Origin: Reticulitermes lucifugus
Taxonomy: Eukaryota > Arthropoda > Insecta > Blattodea > Rhinotermitidae
Length of the DNA: 64,000 bases
Reading direction: 5' to 3'
Assembly (NCBI GenBank): GCA_026260175.1
Contig: JAKCWW010000957.1
Coordinates: 5,666 to 69,665 of the forward strand
Shown: positions 63,701 through 64,000 of the stretch, in pieces
How the letters are laid out: each line of letters begins with the position of its first letter
How positions within the stretch are numbered: the first letter of the stretch is position 1
Program-made: the position numbers and the translations under genes
The notes under the pieces: generated by a model
Database searches by the model: none
Told to the model about the DNA's origin: nothing
What the model saw: only the letters and a program-made list of their open reading frames with translations

Positions 63701-64000
63701 AAAATGAAGCCTACCTCCTGAAGCCTACTCGCAAAACTCTGTGTATATTCAGGACTAAATCGTTTTCCCTTCCATGGATGCAACAAATAGTTAGGCCAAT
63801 ACAGAGATGTCAGTCTCTCACTCACTGACTATAGTTTCAATGTTACTTTGTAAAATAAAGCCTACCTCTTGAAGCCTATTCACAAAACTCTGTGTATATT
63901 TAGGACTAAATGGCTTTCCCTTCCATGGATGCGGCAAATAGTTAGGCCAATATAGAGATGTCAATCCCTCACAAGTACCTTTCCATTTTTGACAGGCACG
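1114..64000 (-). CDS. DYNC2H1: Cytoplasmic dynein-2 heavy chain (IFT dynein), partial, 53 exons visible
   Basis: This is the motor subunit of dynein-2, which hydrolyses ATP to carry intraflagellar transport trains from cilium tip to base. Exons were placed by translating the minus strand, comparing with the human DYNC2H1 protein as I remember it, and requiring AG acceptors, GT (once GC) donors and matching phases. The 53 exons join into one frame of about 3,150 codons without a stop. Order: tail, linker, AAA1 (GPAGTGKT), AAA2 (GPSGSGKS), AAA3 (GPQGCGKS), AAA4 (GRAGVGRKS), stalk with microtubule-binding domain, AAA5. Blocks such as [16 protein letters not shown] and [10 protein letters not shown], and the short spacing typical of this subfamily, separate it from axonemal heavy chains and dynein-1. 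The human protein is about 4,300 residues, so the first ~265 and last ~780 lie outside the window. Start and stop codons are not visible. Confidence 0.96.
1520..1682 (+). mobile_element. SINE family 1 fragment
   Basis: The 3' body of the tRNA-derived SINE seen whole at 20,601, ending in the shared ...CTTTACCTTT tail. It lacks the tRNA-like head and is diverged. Confidence 0.5.
2169..2363. mobile_element. Foldback MITE, family of the 32,066 element
   Basis: The ends are near-perfect inverted repeats: TGAAGATTCAAGTCTTCTGG at the left and its complement, with one change, at the right. The start matches the 32,066 element for about 50 bp. The interior is diverged. Confidence 0.65.
2398..2561 (-). 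CDS. DYNC2H1: DYNC2H1 exon 52 (AAA5)
   Basis: 164 bp, phase 1 to 0. Contains [20 protein letters not shown], as in human VVQIGDKIIDYNEEFRLFLS. A foldback element ends 35 bp beyond its donor. Confidence 0.95.
2794..2879 (-). CDS. DYNC2H1: DYNC2H1 exon 51 (AAA5)
   Basis: 86 bp, phase 2 to 1. Encodes [20 protein letters not shown], as in human RFGKTLIIQEMDGVEPVLYP. Confidence 0.94.
3194..3232 (+). other. Hammerhead-ribozyme-like motif A
   Basis: Reads stem GCTCC, core CTGAGGA, an extra T, hairpin AGCG-TGA-CGCT, AAAAC, AT, GTA, stem GGAGC. Stem I is a perfect 5 bp and stem II a perfect 4 bp. It differs from the hammerhead consensus by one extra base before stem II and A for the core G before AAA. 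It lies just 5' of a truncated LINE. Confidence 0.5.
3250..3960 (+). mobile_element. LINE 3' end, CR1/L2-like
   Basis: An open frame to a stop at 3,757 encodes the C-terminal part of a LINE ORF2: [34 protein letters not shown] and [15 protein letters not shown]. After the stop come about 200 bp of 3' UTR and an A-rich repeat of the ATAAATGGAAATAAA type. The 5' part of the element is missing. Placement in the CR1/L2 group is from the general look of the C-terminus. Confidence 0.7.
3961..4995. other. Intron between exons 51 and 50, remainder
   Basis: AT-rich sequence with no feature I recognise. Confidence 0.4.
4996..5132 (-). CDS. DYNC2H1: DYNC2H1 exon 50 (AAA5)
   Basis: 137 bp, phase 0 to 2, after a 3.4-kb intron. 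Contains [19 protein letters not shown], as in human CPFLIDPSSQATEWLKTHL. Confidence 0.94.
5860..6325 (-). mobile_element. LINE ORF2 C-terminal fragment
   Basis: The minus strand encodes [20 protein letters not shown], the C-x2-C...H-x4-C zinc motif at the end of many LINE ORF2 proteins, followed by [14 protein letters not shown]. Upstream peptide continues to about 6,320 with an in-frame stop near [13 protein letters not shown]. Clade not assigned. Confidence 0.7.
6845..7225 (-). mobile_element. LINE ORF2 C-terminal fragment with (GAA)n tail
   Basis: The minus strand reads [20 protein letters not shown] then [16 protein letters not shown], the C-terminal zinc-like motif of a LINE ORF2, and stops at 6,881. 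The element ends at about 6,848 in a (GAA)n repeat, seen as a run of TTC on the plus strand. It is 5' truncated. Confidence 0.7.
7226..8523. other. Intron between exons 50 and 49, remainder
   Basis: No recognisable exon or repeat; the open frames here are short and unlike any protein I know. Confidence 0.4.
8524..8775 (-). CDS. DYNC2H1: DYNC2H1 exon 49 (stalk to AAA5)
   Basis: 252 bp, phase 0 to 0. Contains [17 protein letters not shown], the [20 protein letters not shown] block and a Trp-rich segment matching human [16 protein letters not shown]. Confidence 0.95.
8990..9300 (+). mobile_element. pogo/Tigger-like relic
   Basis: Begins with a diverged terminal repeat (GAGTCCCGATTGTTTGAGA, cf. 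the GAGTCCCGATTATCCGAG type). About 200 bp on comes [18 protein letters not shown], which resembles the CENP-B-like helix-turn-helix start of Tigger transposases. Badly decayed. Confidence 0.45.
9670..9850. mobile_element. Foldback MITE, partial copy
   Basis: The left arm matches the 32,066 family (GATTCAAGTCCTCTGGGA..., ATTTTTCAGAGAGGC, CCTCCATCTTCAGG). The matching right end was not found. Confidence 0.55.
9893..10316 (-). CDS. DYNC2H1: DYNC2H1 exon 48 (stalk tip and coiled coil 2)
   Basis: 424 bp, the longest exon, phase 2 to 0. Contains [20 protein letters not shown], then a long coiled coil through [20 protein letters not shown] and [16 protein letters not shown]. Confidence 0.96.
10497..10730 (-). 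CDS. DYNC2H1: DYNC2H1 exon 47 (microtubule-binding domain)
   Basis: 234 bp, phase 2 to 2. Contains [20 protein letters not shown] and [14 protein letters not shown], nearly identical to human; this is the most conserved exon in the window and lies at the stalk tip. Confidence 0.97.
10731..11764. other. Intron between exons 47 and 46
   Basis: A short GT-rich run near 10,940-10,975, otherwise plain intronic sequence. Confidence 0.4.
11765..11979 (-). CDS. DYNC2H1: DYNC2H1 exon 46 (stalk coiled coil 1)
   Basis: 215 bp, phase 0 to 2. Begins [20 protein letters not shown], as in human AGVSKLNEAKALVDELNRKA, and continues as heptad-rich helix. Confidence 0.93.
12661..12877 (-). CDS. DYNC2H1: DYNC2H1 exon 45 (AAA4 end, stalk start)
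   Basis: 217 bp, phase 2 to 0. The first 20 codons are a charged, variable loop; then [20 protein letters not shown] (human GATPSRYMTFLHVYSAISSS) leads into the stalk coiled coil. Confidence 0.93.
13295..13430 (+). mobile_element. LINE endonuclease-domain fragment, decayed
   Basis: Translates as [17 protein letters not shown] followed by a degraded segment, like the FYEELERVFDQFPKY segment before LLGDFNAKVG in apurinic-type endonucleases of arthropod LINEs. Several stops. Weak evidence, based on memory of the family. Confidence 0.4.
14108..14273 (-). CDS. DYNC2H1: DYNC2H1 exon 44 (AAA4)
   Basis: 166 bp, phase 1 to 2. Contains [18 protein letters not shown] and [20 protein letters not shown], as in human CESNPALHKKCQVLWMEGWS. 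Confidence 0.95.
15050..15232 (-). mobile_element. SINE family 1 fragment
   Basis: Minus-oriented body of the 20,601 SINE: AAGGTAAAGGTCTCCC..., CATGCCATGCAGGCACAGAA, GAGGCTGGGTGGGCC. The tRNA-like head is absent. Confidence 0.65.
15465..15573 (-). CDS. DYNC2H1: DYNC2H1 exon 43 (AAA4)
   Basis: 109 bp, phase 0 to 1. Begins [19 protein letters not shown]. The donor is AAAT|GTAAGG; a second GT six bases on would break the frame with exon 44. Confidence 0.94.
15825..15938 (-). CDS. DYNC2H1: DYNC2H1 exon 42 (AAA4)
   Basis: 114 bp, phase 0 to 0. Contains [20 protein letters not shown] and SLLSSGE, as in human VVLLLEDYQFVHPTFLEMIN. Confidence 0.95.
16230..16440 (-). mobile_element. SINE family 1 variant
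   Basis: Minus orientation. It holds a tRNA-like head with a B-box-like GGGGTTCAATTC, then the body with TTACCCCCAGCACTTACTG in plus orientation. It sits directly beside another copy at 16,455. Confidence 0.5.
16455..16683 (-). mobile_element. SINE family 1, near full length
   Basis: Minus orientation, about 230 bp. The head has an A-box-like TGGGTAGTCAGTATAGTGAC and B-box-like GGTTCATGAC. The body includes CATCCAGACCAGCCCCGAGG and ends with ...CATGGCATGTTACAGGGAG. Confidence 0.65.
16690..17500. other. Intron between exons 42 and 41, middle
   Basis: No feature recognised. Confidence 0.4.
17530..17690. mobile_element. Foldback MITE, diverged
   Basis: Inverted ends GGGATGTGATGTCATG and CGTCACATCCCAGAAGACT enclose partly self-complementary sequence with CTGCCTCCATCTT and GAAGATAGAGG, as in the 32,066 family. 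Confidence 0.5.
18043..18275 (-). CDS. DYNC2H1: DYNC2H1 exon 41 (AAA4 P-loop)
   Basis: 233 bp, phase 1 to 0. Contains [20 protein letters not shown]; like human GRSGVGRRT it has Arg where Walker A expects Lys. Also [10 protein letters not shown]. Donor TCT|GTAAGT. Confidence 0.94.
18458..18592 (-). CDS. DYNC2H1: DYNC2H1 exon 40 (AAA3 to AAA4)
   Basis: 135 bp, phase 1 to 1, after a 98-bp intron. Contains [18 protein letters not shown], as in human QPLPPHGKPLGKLNSTDL. Confidence 0.93.
18691..18826 (-). CDS. DYNC2H1: DYNC2H1 exon 39 (AAA3 to AAA4)
   Basis: 136 bp, phase 0 to 1. Contains [17 protein letters not shown], matching human AYEARRLFRDKIVGAKE. Confidence 0.93.
19645..19776 (-). CDS. 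DYNC2H1: DYNC2H1 exon 38 (AAA3 end)
   Basis: 132 bp, phase 0 to 0. Contains [20 protein letters not shown], as in human HYFFTPCILTQWVLGLFRYD. Confidence 0.94.
20300..20480 (+). repeat. Dispersed repeat, same family as 50,390-50,735
   Basis: Shares TCCAGTGGGAGTCGTGCTGT, TTCCATGTG and AGTCACTTTTTG...GAATGTGCC in the same order with the copy at 50.5 kb, where a (CAGA)n array fills the middle. Type unknown. Confidence 0.55.
20601..20845 (+). mobile_element. SINE family 1, full-length tRNA-derived copy
   Basis: The head reads GATAGCGTAGTTGGTATAGC (A-box-like) and GGGGCCAAGTCCCGG (B-box-like). The body has CCACCCAGCCTCCTGTACAA and CCTTCATGGC. It ends in the repeated TTTACCTTTACTTTC tail. At least seven pieces of this family are in the window. 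Confidence 0.72.
21134..21278 (-). CDS. DYNC2H1: DYNC2H1 exon 37 (AAA3)
   Basis: 145 bp, phase 2 to 0. Begins [14 protein letters not shown] (human YPEREQLQTIYGAY) and ends [10 protein letters not shown] at donor GAG|GTATTA. Confidence 0.92.
21518..21645 (+). mobile_element. SINE family 1 fragment
   Basis: 3' body only: CTAGTGCCAAGATTTAGAA, ATGCCTTCATGGTATG, then the CTTTATACCTTTG end. Confidence 0.55.
21646..23249. other. Intron between exons 37 and 36, remainder
   Basis: Longer than its neighbours and rich in broken open frames (one of 111 codons at 22,331-22,666 on the plus strand), which suggests an old repeat, but I cannot name it. Confidence 0.35.
23250..23401 (-). CDS. DYNC2H1: DYNC2H1 exon 36 (AAA3)
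   Basis: 152 bp, phase 0 to 2. Contains [20 protein letters not shown] and [14 protein letters not shown]. Confidence 0.94.
24076..24216 (-). CDS. DYNC2H1: DYNC2H1 exon 35 (AAA3 Walker B)
   Basis: 141 bp, phase 0 to 0. Contains [20 protein letters not shown] and [16 protein letters not shown]; the Walker B strand runs LILYFKD. Confidence 0.95.
24655..24760 (-). CDS. DYNC2H1: DYNC2H1 exon 34 (AAA3)
   Basis: 106 bp, phase 2 to 0. Contains [20 protein letters not shown], as in human RSTQIATVHCSAQTTSRHLL. Donor CAG|GTTTGT. Confidence 0.94.
25260..25440 (-). other. Exon-like open fragment in intron 33, unidentified
   Basis: The minus strand has TTACAG|CTG and TATCAG|GTTAGG around 78 bp that read [20 protein letters not shown] then PKLLYQ. 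Just downstream, in another frame, comes [19 protein letters not shown] before a second GTGAGT. It is not part of DYNC2H1 as I know it. It may be a pseudogene scrap of another protein or an unused cassette. Confidence 0.3.
25800..26075 (-). mobile_element. mariner transposase relic, C-terminal part
   Basis: The minus strand reads [20 protein letters not shown] and HGDYVEK, the mariner C-terminal pattern (DFY..GI..LI.RYDKCL...GDYVEK), broken by several stops. No terminal repeats found nearby. Confidence 0.65.
26567..26823 (-). CDS. DYNC2H1: DYNC2H1 exon 33 (AAA3 Walker A)
   Basis: 257 bp, phase 0 to 2. Contains [15 protein letters not shown] and [10 protein letters not shown]; the last P-loop residue (Ser) is completed across the splice site with exon 34. 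Confidence 0.94.
26824..28113. other. Intron between exons 33 and 32
   Basis: Two near-repeats of the ATAATAAAC...TATTTAAATCAAAA...AAGT...CAATC type near 27,390 and 27,530, a (CA)n tract at 27,970-28,035, otherwise nothing recognised. Confidence 0.4.
27970..28035. repeat. (CA)n/(GT)n microsatellite
   Basis: A run of C followed by CACACACACAC, GTGTGTGTG and further CA repeats. The open frames reported across it on both strands are artefacts of the repeat. Confidence 0.85.
28114..28292 (-). CDS. DYNC2H1: DYNC2H1 exon 32 (AAA2 end)
   Basis: 179 bp, phase 1 to 0. Contains [17 protein letters not shown] and [18 protein letters not shown], as in human ETSLVGTVMNGLSHLHG. Confidence 0.95.
28369..28631 (+). 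mobile_element. SINE family 2, tRNA-derived
   Basis: Starts GCCAATCCCAGTGACCATGC with an A-box-like head, has a B-box-like ACGTTCGAGTTCC, a body ending GCCTAGGCCCCAGTTGGGCT, and an A-rich tail at 28,623-28,631. Same family as 58,638. Confidence 0.72.
28997..29323. mobile_element. piggyBac-type MITE with TTAA target sites
   Basis: 319 bp (29,001-29,319) with 14-bp perfect terminal inverted repeats CACTTTCACTGCCG, flanked on both sides by TTAA, the piggyBac target-site duplication. No coding capacity. The intact ends suggest a fairly young insertion. Confidence 0.85.
30040..30146 (-). CDS. DYNC2H1: DYNC2H1 exon 31 (AAA2)
   Basis: 107 bp, phase 2 to 1, after a 79-bp intron. Encodes [20 protein letters not shown], aligning with human SDEETDLNSLIKSWLRNQPA. 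Confidence 0.91.
30226..30433 (-). CDS. DYNC2H1: DYNC2H1 exon 30 (AAA2 Walker B)
   Basis: 208 bp, phase 1 to 2. Contains [35 protein letters not shown] and [14 protein letters not shown]. Confidence 0.96.
30866..31022 (-). CDS. DYNC2H1: DYNC2H1 exon 29 (AAA2)
   Basis: 157 bp, phase 0 to 1. Contains [20 protein letters not shown] and QWTDGVLT. It follows a 3.2-kb intron that holds a transposon and an assembly gap. Confidence 0.95.
31126..31290 (-). mobile_element. SINE family 1 fragment
   Basis: Minus-oriented body: ATGACATTCCTGTGCAGGCA, CAATTTGGTGCTAGAAGGGG, TACCCCCAGGAAAGACCTGG, CAGGAGGCTG. Preceded by a short A run. Confidence 0.55.
32066..32271. mobile_element. Foldback MITE with ~90-bp arms
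   Basis: The two halves are complementary for about 90 bp each: ATTCAAGTCTTCTGGG...GGTAAATAGTTACTGATGTT at the left and CATCCCAGAAGACTTGAAG at the right. Each arm also carries a CTGAAGAT...GAAAC string with a hairpin between. Related copies lie at 2,169, 9,670, 17,530, 41,430 and 61,529. Confidence 0.75.
32633..32681. repeat. (TTA)n microsatellite
   Basis: Uninterrupted ATT repeats of about 48 bp shortly before an assembly gap. Confidence 0.9.
32751..33183. other. Assembly gap (433 N)
   Basis: Run of N inside the Tigger-like element in the intron between exons 28 and 29. Exon continuity across it is intact. Confidence 0.99.
33190..33480. repeat. Tandem ATTGA repeat and (ATC)n with possible LINE tail
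   Basis: Four copies of ATTGA follow TTAATAAATACCC at 33,206-33,240, resembling the 3' tail of a non-LTR element. An (ATC)n run is at 33,455-33,479. The source element is lost in the gap. Confidence 0.4.
34184..34291 (-). CDS. DYNC2H1: DYNC2H1 exon 28 (AAA2 Walker A)
   Basis: 108 bp, phase 0 to 0. Contains [19 protein letters not shown], the AAA2 P-loop. Confidence 0.96.
34647..34989 (-). CDS. DYNC2H1: DYNC2H1 exon 27 (AAA1 end, start of AAA2)
   Basis: 343 bp, phase 2 to 0. Contains [19 protein letters not shown] and [20 protein letters not shown]. An insert around [18 protein letters not shown] replaces the variable human segment. Confidence 0.95.
34990..35905. other. Intron between exons 27 and 26
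   Basis: No feature recognised. Confidence 0.4.
35906..36129 (-). CDS. DYNC2H1: DYNC2H1 exon 26 (AAA1)
   Basis: 224 bp, phase 0 to 2. Contains [20 protein letters not shown] and the [15 protein letters not shown] block, nearly the same as human. Confidence 0.96.
36574..36756 (-). CDS. DYNC2H1: DYNC2H1 exon 25 (AAA1 Walker B)
   Basis: 183 bp, phase 0 to 0. Contains [20 protein letters not shown]; the Walker B acidic pair is the DE in FDEFNRL. Donor GAA|GTTAGT. Confidence 0.96.
36795..37000. mobile_element. Foldback element with 49-bp arms and a hammerhead-like motif
   Basis: Left arm 36,795-36,843 and right arm 36,952-37,000 are inverted copies with two mismatches in 49 bp. The interior carries motif C on the minus strand next to the left arm. 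Confidence 0.7.
36852..36893 (-). other. Hammerhead-ribozyme-like motif C
   Basis: Minus strand: stem TAGGC, core CTGATGA, extra T, hairpin GGCT-CCTTGA-AGCT, GAAAC, TG, GTA, stem GCCTA. Stem I is a perfect 5 bp. The core matches the CUGAUGA/GAAA consensus apart from the extra T before stem II. Confidence 0.55.
37543..37662 (-). CDS. DYNC2H1: DYNC2H1 exon 24 (AAA1 Walker A)
   Basis: 120 bp, phase 0 to 0. Carries the main ATP-hydrolysing P-loop GPAGTGKTE followed by [19 protein letters not shown], nearly identical to human. All Walker A residues are present. Confidence 0.97.
37896..38034 (-). CDS. DYNC2H1: DYNC2H1 exon 23 (linker to AAA1)
   Basis: 139 bp, phase 2 to 0. Contains [20 protein letters not shown] and DKCYLTLTQ, the DYEYQGN-type block that precedes AAA1 in all dyneins. 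Confidence 0.95.
38655..38845 (-). CDS. DYNC2H1: DYNC2H1 exon 22 (linker)
   Basis: 191 bp, phase 0 to 2. Contains [19 protein letters not shown] (human [19 protein letters not shown]) and DWSWQRQLR. Confidence 0.94.
39113..39325 (-). CDS. DYNC2H1: DYNC2H1 exon 21 (linker)
   Basis: 213 bp, phase 0 to 0. Contains [20 protein letters not shown], as in human [20 protein letters not shown]. Confidence 0.94.
39326..40451. other. Intron between exons 21 and 20
   Basis: An (AAT)n microsatellite at 39,709-39,746; nothing else recognised. The 116-codon minus-strand frame at 39,895-40,245 is low-complexity and unlike a known protein. Confidence 0.45.
39709..39746. repeat. (AAT)n microsatellite
   Basis: Uninterrupted TAA repeat of about 37 bp. 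Confidence 0.9.
40452..40685 (-). CDS. DYNC2H1: DYNC2H1 exon 20 (linker)
   Basis: 234 bp, phase 0 to 0. Contains [20 protein letters not shown] and [10 protein letters not shown], nearly identical to human [20 protein letters not shown]. This is one of the most conserved linker segments. Confidence 0.96.
40686..41429. other. Intron between exons 20 and 19, first part
   Basis: A short (CA)n at 41,035-41,051. A 92-codon plus-strand frame at 40,736-41,014 has no family I recognise. Confidence 0.4.
41430..41555. mobile_element. Foldback MITE, diverged copy
   Basis: Left end CACTGTGGTCTTCTGGCTTA and right end TCATAACCCACAAGACCATA are inverted, with GTTCCTCTGAAATG and ACCATCTACTAGTCAG as in the 32,066 family. 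Confidence 0.55.
42203..42419 (-). CDS. DYNC2H1: DYNC2H1 exon 19 (linker)
   Basis: 217 bp, phase 2 to 0. Contains [20 protein letters not shown] (human [20 protein letters not shown]) and [16 protein letters not shown]. Confidence 0.95.
42633..42772 (-). CDS. DYNC2H1: DYNC2H1 exon 18 (linker)
   Basis: 140 bp, phase 0 to 2, separated from exon 17 by a 153-bp intron. Contains [17 protein letters not shown], as in human LAELDEYLQNLNHIQRK. Confidence 0.94.
42926..43084 (-). CDS. DYNC2H1: DYNC2H1 exon 17 (linker)
   Basis: 159 bp, phase 0 to 0. Encodes [20 protein letters not shown] (human DLNSRAQGEVTIREALRELD) and [19 protein letters not shown]. Confidence 0.93.
43130..43550 (-). mobile_element. 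pogo/Tigger-like transposase C-terminal relic
   Basis: The minus strand ends [20 protein letters not shown] then [16 protein letters not shown] and EKAEED before a stop, resembling the low-complexity C-terminus of insect Tigger-like transposases as I remember them. An ATTCTGGATTATCAGA string at 43,172, as in Tigger ends, lies beside it. Confidence 0.45.
43551..44661. other. Intron between exons 17 and 16, remainder
   Basis: T-rich on the plus strand; no feature recognised. Confidence 0.4.
44662..44829 (-). CDS. DYNC2H1: DYNC2H1 exon 16 (linker)
   Basis: 168 bp, phase 0 to 0. Begins [19 protein letters not shown], as in human VIPILKYVRGEHLSPDHW. Confidence 0.94.
45590..45955 (+). mobile_element. 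DDE transposase relic, Tc1/mariner-superfamily type
   Basis: Pieces in several frames: [16 protein letters not shown], then [20 protein letters not shown] and [12 protein letters not shown], then [18 protein letters not shown] and [19 protein letters not shown]. These follow the order of a common arthropod DDE transposase C-terminal half, with the segment between the second and third pieces deleted. Confidence 0.55.
46255..46985 (+). mobile_element. LINE 3' end, RTE-like reverse transcriptase C-terminus
   Basis: An open frame to 46,740 contains [32 protein letters not shown] and [13 protein letters not shown], the widespread end of an arthropod non-LTR reverse transcriptase. After the stop come [19 protein letters not shown]-like codons and an A-rich tail with AAGAAG units. 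5' truncated. Confidence 0.72.
47384..47538 (-). CDS. DYNC2H1: DYNC2H1 exon 15 (linker)
   Basis: 155 bp, phase 1 to 0. Contains [20 protein letters not shown], close to human EDWITFRTKTYLFEEFLMNW. Confidence 0.94.
48115..48230 (-). CDS. DYNC2H1: DYNC2H1 exon 14 (linker)
   Basis: 116 bp, phase 2 to 1. Encodes [18 protein letters not shown] and [11 protein letters not shown] (human IWAFYEEFQQG). Confidence 0.9.
48316..48521 (-). CDS. DYNC2H1: DYNC2H1 exon 13 (linker)
   Basis: 206 bp, phase 0 to 2. Contains [16 protein letters not shown], as in human ELEKFKARWDQLKPGD. Donor TCT|GTAAGG, followed by an 85-bp intron. Confidence 0.92.
48777..48931. mobile_element. Perfect 51-bp inverted repeat enclosing a hammerhead-like motif
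   Basis: Left arm 48,777-48,827 and right arm 48,881-48,931 are exact inverted copies over 51 bp. The 53-bp centre holds motif B. No target-site duplication was obvious. Looks like a young foldback element. Confidence 0.8.
48832..48876 (+). other. Hammerhead-ribozyme-like motif B
   Basis: Stem ACCCC, core CTGAGGA, extra T, hairpin GGCC-TGTTATA-GGCC, GAAAC, ATAT, GTA, stem GGGGT. Stem I then runs on, after a 4-nt internal loop, into the 51-bp arms. The core fits CUGANGA/GAAA except for one extra T. Confidence 0.6.
48932..49562. other. Intron between exons 13 and 12, remainder
   Basis: No feature recognised. Confidence 0.4.
49563..49712 (-). CDS. DYNC2H1: DYNC2H1 exon 12 (linker)
   Basis: 150 bp, phase 0 to 0. 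Contains [11 protein letters not shown] (human FQEAEDKNRLL) and [18 protein letters not shown] (human WDKFELMMESHQLMIKDQ). Confidence 0.92.
50390..50735 (+). repeat. Dispersed repeat with internal (CAGA)n array
   Basis: Same family as 20,300-20,480: AATCCGTCCAGTGGGAGCCG, TTCCATGTG, a (CAGA)n run at about 50,624-50,680, then TAGTCGCTTTTTGCAATCTT. The array expands where the other copy has a short spacer. Confidence 0.65.
51237..51483 (-). CDS. DYNC2H1: DYNC2H1 exon 11 (tail to linker)
   Basis: 247 bp, phase 2 to 0. Contains [18 protein letters not shown], matching human MPQSVEEIGDANLQYSKL. Confidence 0.93.
51484..52525. other. Intron between exons 11 and 10
   Basis: No feature recognised. 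Confidence 0.4.
52526..52735 (-). CDS. DYNC2H1: DYNC2H1 exon 10 (tail)
   Basis: 210 bp, phase 2 to 2. Encodes [20 protein letters not shown] (human RNASGFLTIFSKAEDLFRRL) and the [12 protein letters not shown] block. Donor AAC|GTAAGA. Confidence 0.92.
53270..53775. mobile_element. Inverted-repeat element, family unknown
   Basis: AGTATGAAGCATTGGTGGAAT at about 53,290 is matched in inverse by ATTCCACCAATGCTCCATACT (one change) at about 53,741-53,761. Just inside the left end is GACACTGACAGGGGAAAACC and a translated look ([16 protein letters not shown]) that I associate with a repeat common in termite and cockroach genomes. Confidence 0.45.
54535..55378 (+). mobile_element. pogo/Tigger-like non-autonomous element, 844 bp
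   Basis: 22-bp terminal inverted repeats with four mismatches (left CAGGCAGCCCTTGTTTCATG; right complement CAGGTAGCCTGTGTTTTATG), flanked by TA on both sides. From 54,838 a plus-strand frame [16 protein letters not shown] ... [11 protein letters not shown] recalls the helix-turn-helix start of Tigger transposases; it is broken and the catalytic domain is gone. Confidence 0.75.
55445..55591 (-). CDS. DYNC2H1: DYNC2H1 exon 9 (tail), GC donor
   Basis: 147 bp, phase 2 to 2. Contains [17 protein letters not shown], as in human LQFRPPFEEIRAKYYRE. The donor is CAG|GCAAGT. A GT three bases further in would break the frame with exon 10, so the GC site is required. Confidence 0.92.
55689..55822 (-). 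CDS. DYNC2H1: DYNC2H1 exon 8 (tail)
   Basis: 134 bp, phase 0 to 2. Contains [20 protein letters not shown], almost the same as human [19 protein letters not shown]. Followed by a 97-bp intron. Confidence 0.94.
56161..56259 (-). CDS. DYNC2H1: DYNC2H1 exon 7 (tail)
   Basis: 99 bp, phase 0 to 0. Contains [17 protein letters not shown], matching human DLLRQQQRWKDGLQELR. Confidence 0.92.
57000..57227 (-). CDS. DYNC2H1: DYNC2H1 exon 6 (tail)
   Basis: 228 bp, phase 0 to 0. Contains [15 protein letters not shown] (human QSQRPMMLQSALAFE) and [13 protein letters not shown]. Donor AAG|GTGATA. Confidence 0.93.
57715..57920 (-). mobile_element. SINE family 1, diverged copy
   Basis: Minus orientation. 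CACTAGATGGAGGTGGTCAG, TGTCTCCCAGCAAAAAC and a head with GGGGGTTTTAAGTCCTGACA. Poorly conserved. Confidence 0.45.
58060..58240. mobile_element. Foldback element next to exon 5
   Basis: TTCAGTGTTTAAAAAGACAA at the left is matched in inverse by TTTTGTCTTTTTAAACAATG at the right. The interior, on the minus strand, has CTGAGGATAGAGG...CTCTAAAAC, a decayed version of the hammerhead-like string. Confidence 0.55.
58285..58477 (-). CDS. DYNC2H1: DYNC2H1 exon 5 (tail)
   Basis: 193 bp, phase 2 to 0. Contains [19 protein letters not shown], close to human LLREVRQLSALGFVIPAKI. A foldback element lies in the intron about 45 bp past its donor. Confidence 0.94.
58627..58944 (+). mobile_element. SINE family 2 copy with perfect 11-bp target-site duplication
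   Basis: The SINE (58,638-58,933) starts GCCGATCCCAGTGGCCGTGC, has B-box-like GGTTTCGAATCCC, ends GCCTAGGCCCCCAAGGGGCT and an A tail. ACTATAACATT is repeated exactly at 58,627-58,637 and 58,934-58,944. A 50-base gap interrupts it. Confidence 0.85.
58755..58804. other. Assembly gap (50 N)
   Basis: Exactly 50 N inside the SINE; probably a placeholder of nominal size. Confidence 0.99.
59490..59870. repeat. C/A-rich low-complexity tract
   Basis: About 380 bp almost without G on the plus strand: CACACCCAC, (CCA)n, (CCT)n and ACACACCC runs. Open frames through it are composition artefacts. Confidence 0.8.
60159..60328 (-). CDS. DYNC2H1: DYNC2H1 exon 4 (tail)
   Basis: 170 bp, phase 0 to 2. Ends with a segment containing [17 protein letters not shown], matching human YEQEQFDDWSRDIQSGL. 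Donor CAG|GTTACA. Confidence 0.92.
60780..60998 (-). CDS. DYNC2H1: DYNC2H1 exon 3 (tail)
   Basis: 219 bp, phase 0 to 0. Begins [17 protein letters not shown] (human FLKYKELVKRPTI) and ends [11 protein letters not shown] (human SIVWVRQLELK). Donor AAG|GTAACT. Confidence 0.93.
61529..62092. mobile_element. Foldback-MITE family, longer relative (~560 bp)
   Basis: Left end GAATATAGTCTTCTGGGTTGTGACGC and right end GTCACATCGCAGAAGACTTG are inverted and match the 32,066 family ends. The interior is unique and non-coding. Confidence 0.5.
62640..62990 (+). mobile_element. LINE 3' end, RTE-like, frame-broken
   Basis: Pieces in different frames read [48 protein letters not shown] and [14 protein letters not shown]. 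This is the terminal segment of a very common arthropod non-LTR element. It ends about 55 bp before exon 2 begins. Confidence 0.7.
63045..63293 (-). CDS. DYNC2H1: DYNC2H1 exon 2 (tail)
   Basis: 249 bp, phase 0 to 0, acceptor TTTTTAG|ATC and donor CAG|GTACAT. Encodes [17 protein letters not shown] and EERVAGKLQ, close to human FTGLNPVQYNPYTEPLW and EQKIAGKLK. Confidence 0.93.
63715..63828 (-). pseudogene. Partial tandem copy of the preceding exon (possible alternative exon)
   Basis: About 96 nt match the 3' part of exon 1 at roughly 91% (nine differences, at least five of them changing the residue: P to L, P to R, K to E, V to A, N to S). The donor GAG|GTAGGC is kept. The 5' part of the exon is missing. 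The only plausible acceptor is TATAG just upstream, which would leave a 37-bp intron after exon 1, too short to splice in series. It could only be used instead of exon 1, or it is a dead fragment. Confidence 0.6.
63866..64000 (-). CDS. DYNC2H1: DYNC2H1 exon 1 of those visible (tail), runs off right edge
   Basis: Open to the window edge; the acceptor is not seen. It ends phase 0 at CAAGAG|GTAGGC. It encodes a stretch containing [19 protein letters not shown], which aligns without gaps to human CNHLTGQVWQRYVPHPWK, including the upstream Cys and Trp positions. That makes this the copy most likely to be used. A partial tandem copy of it follows in the next intron. Confidence 0.85.

Noticed and set aside
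63841-63865. Splicing from exon 1 directly to its tandem copy
   Set aside because: The intervening 37 bp is shorter than a workable intron, and read-through from the first donor meets a stop.
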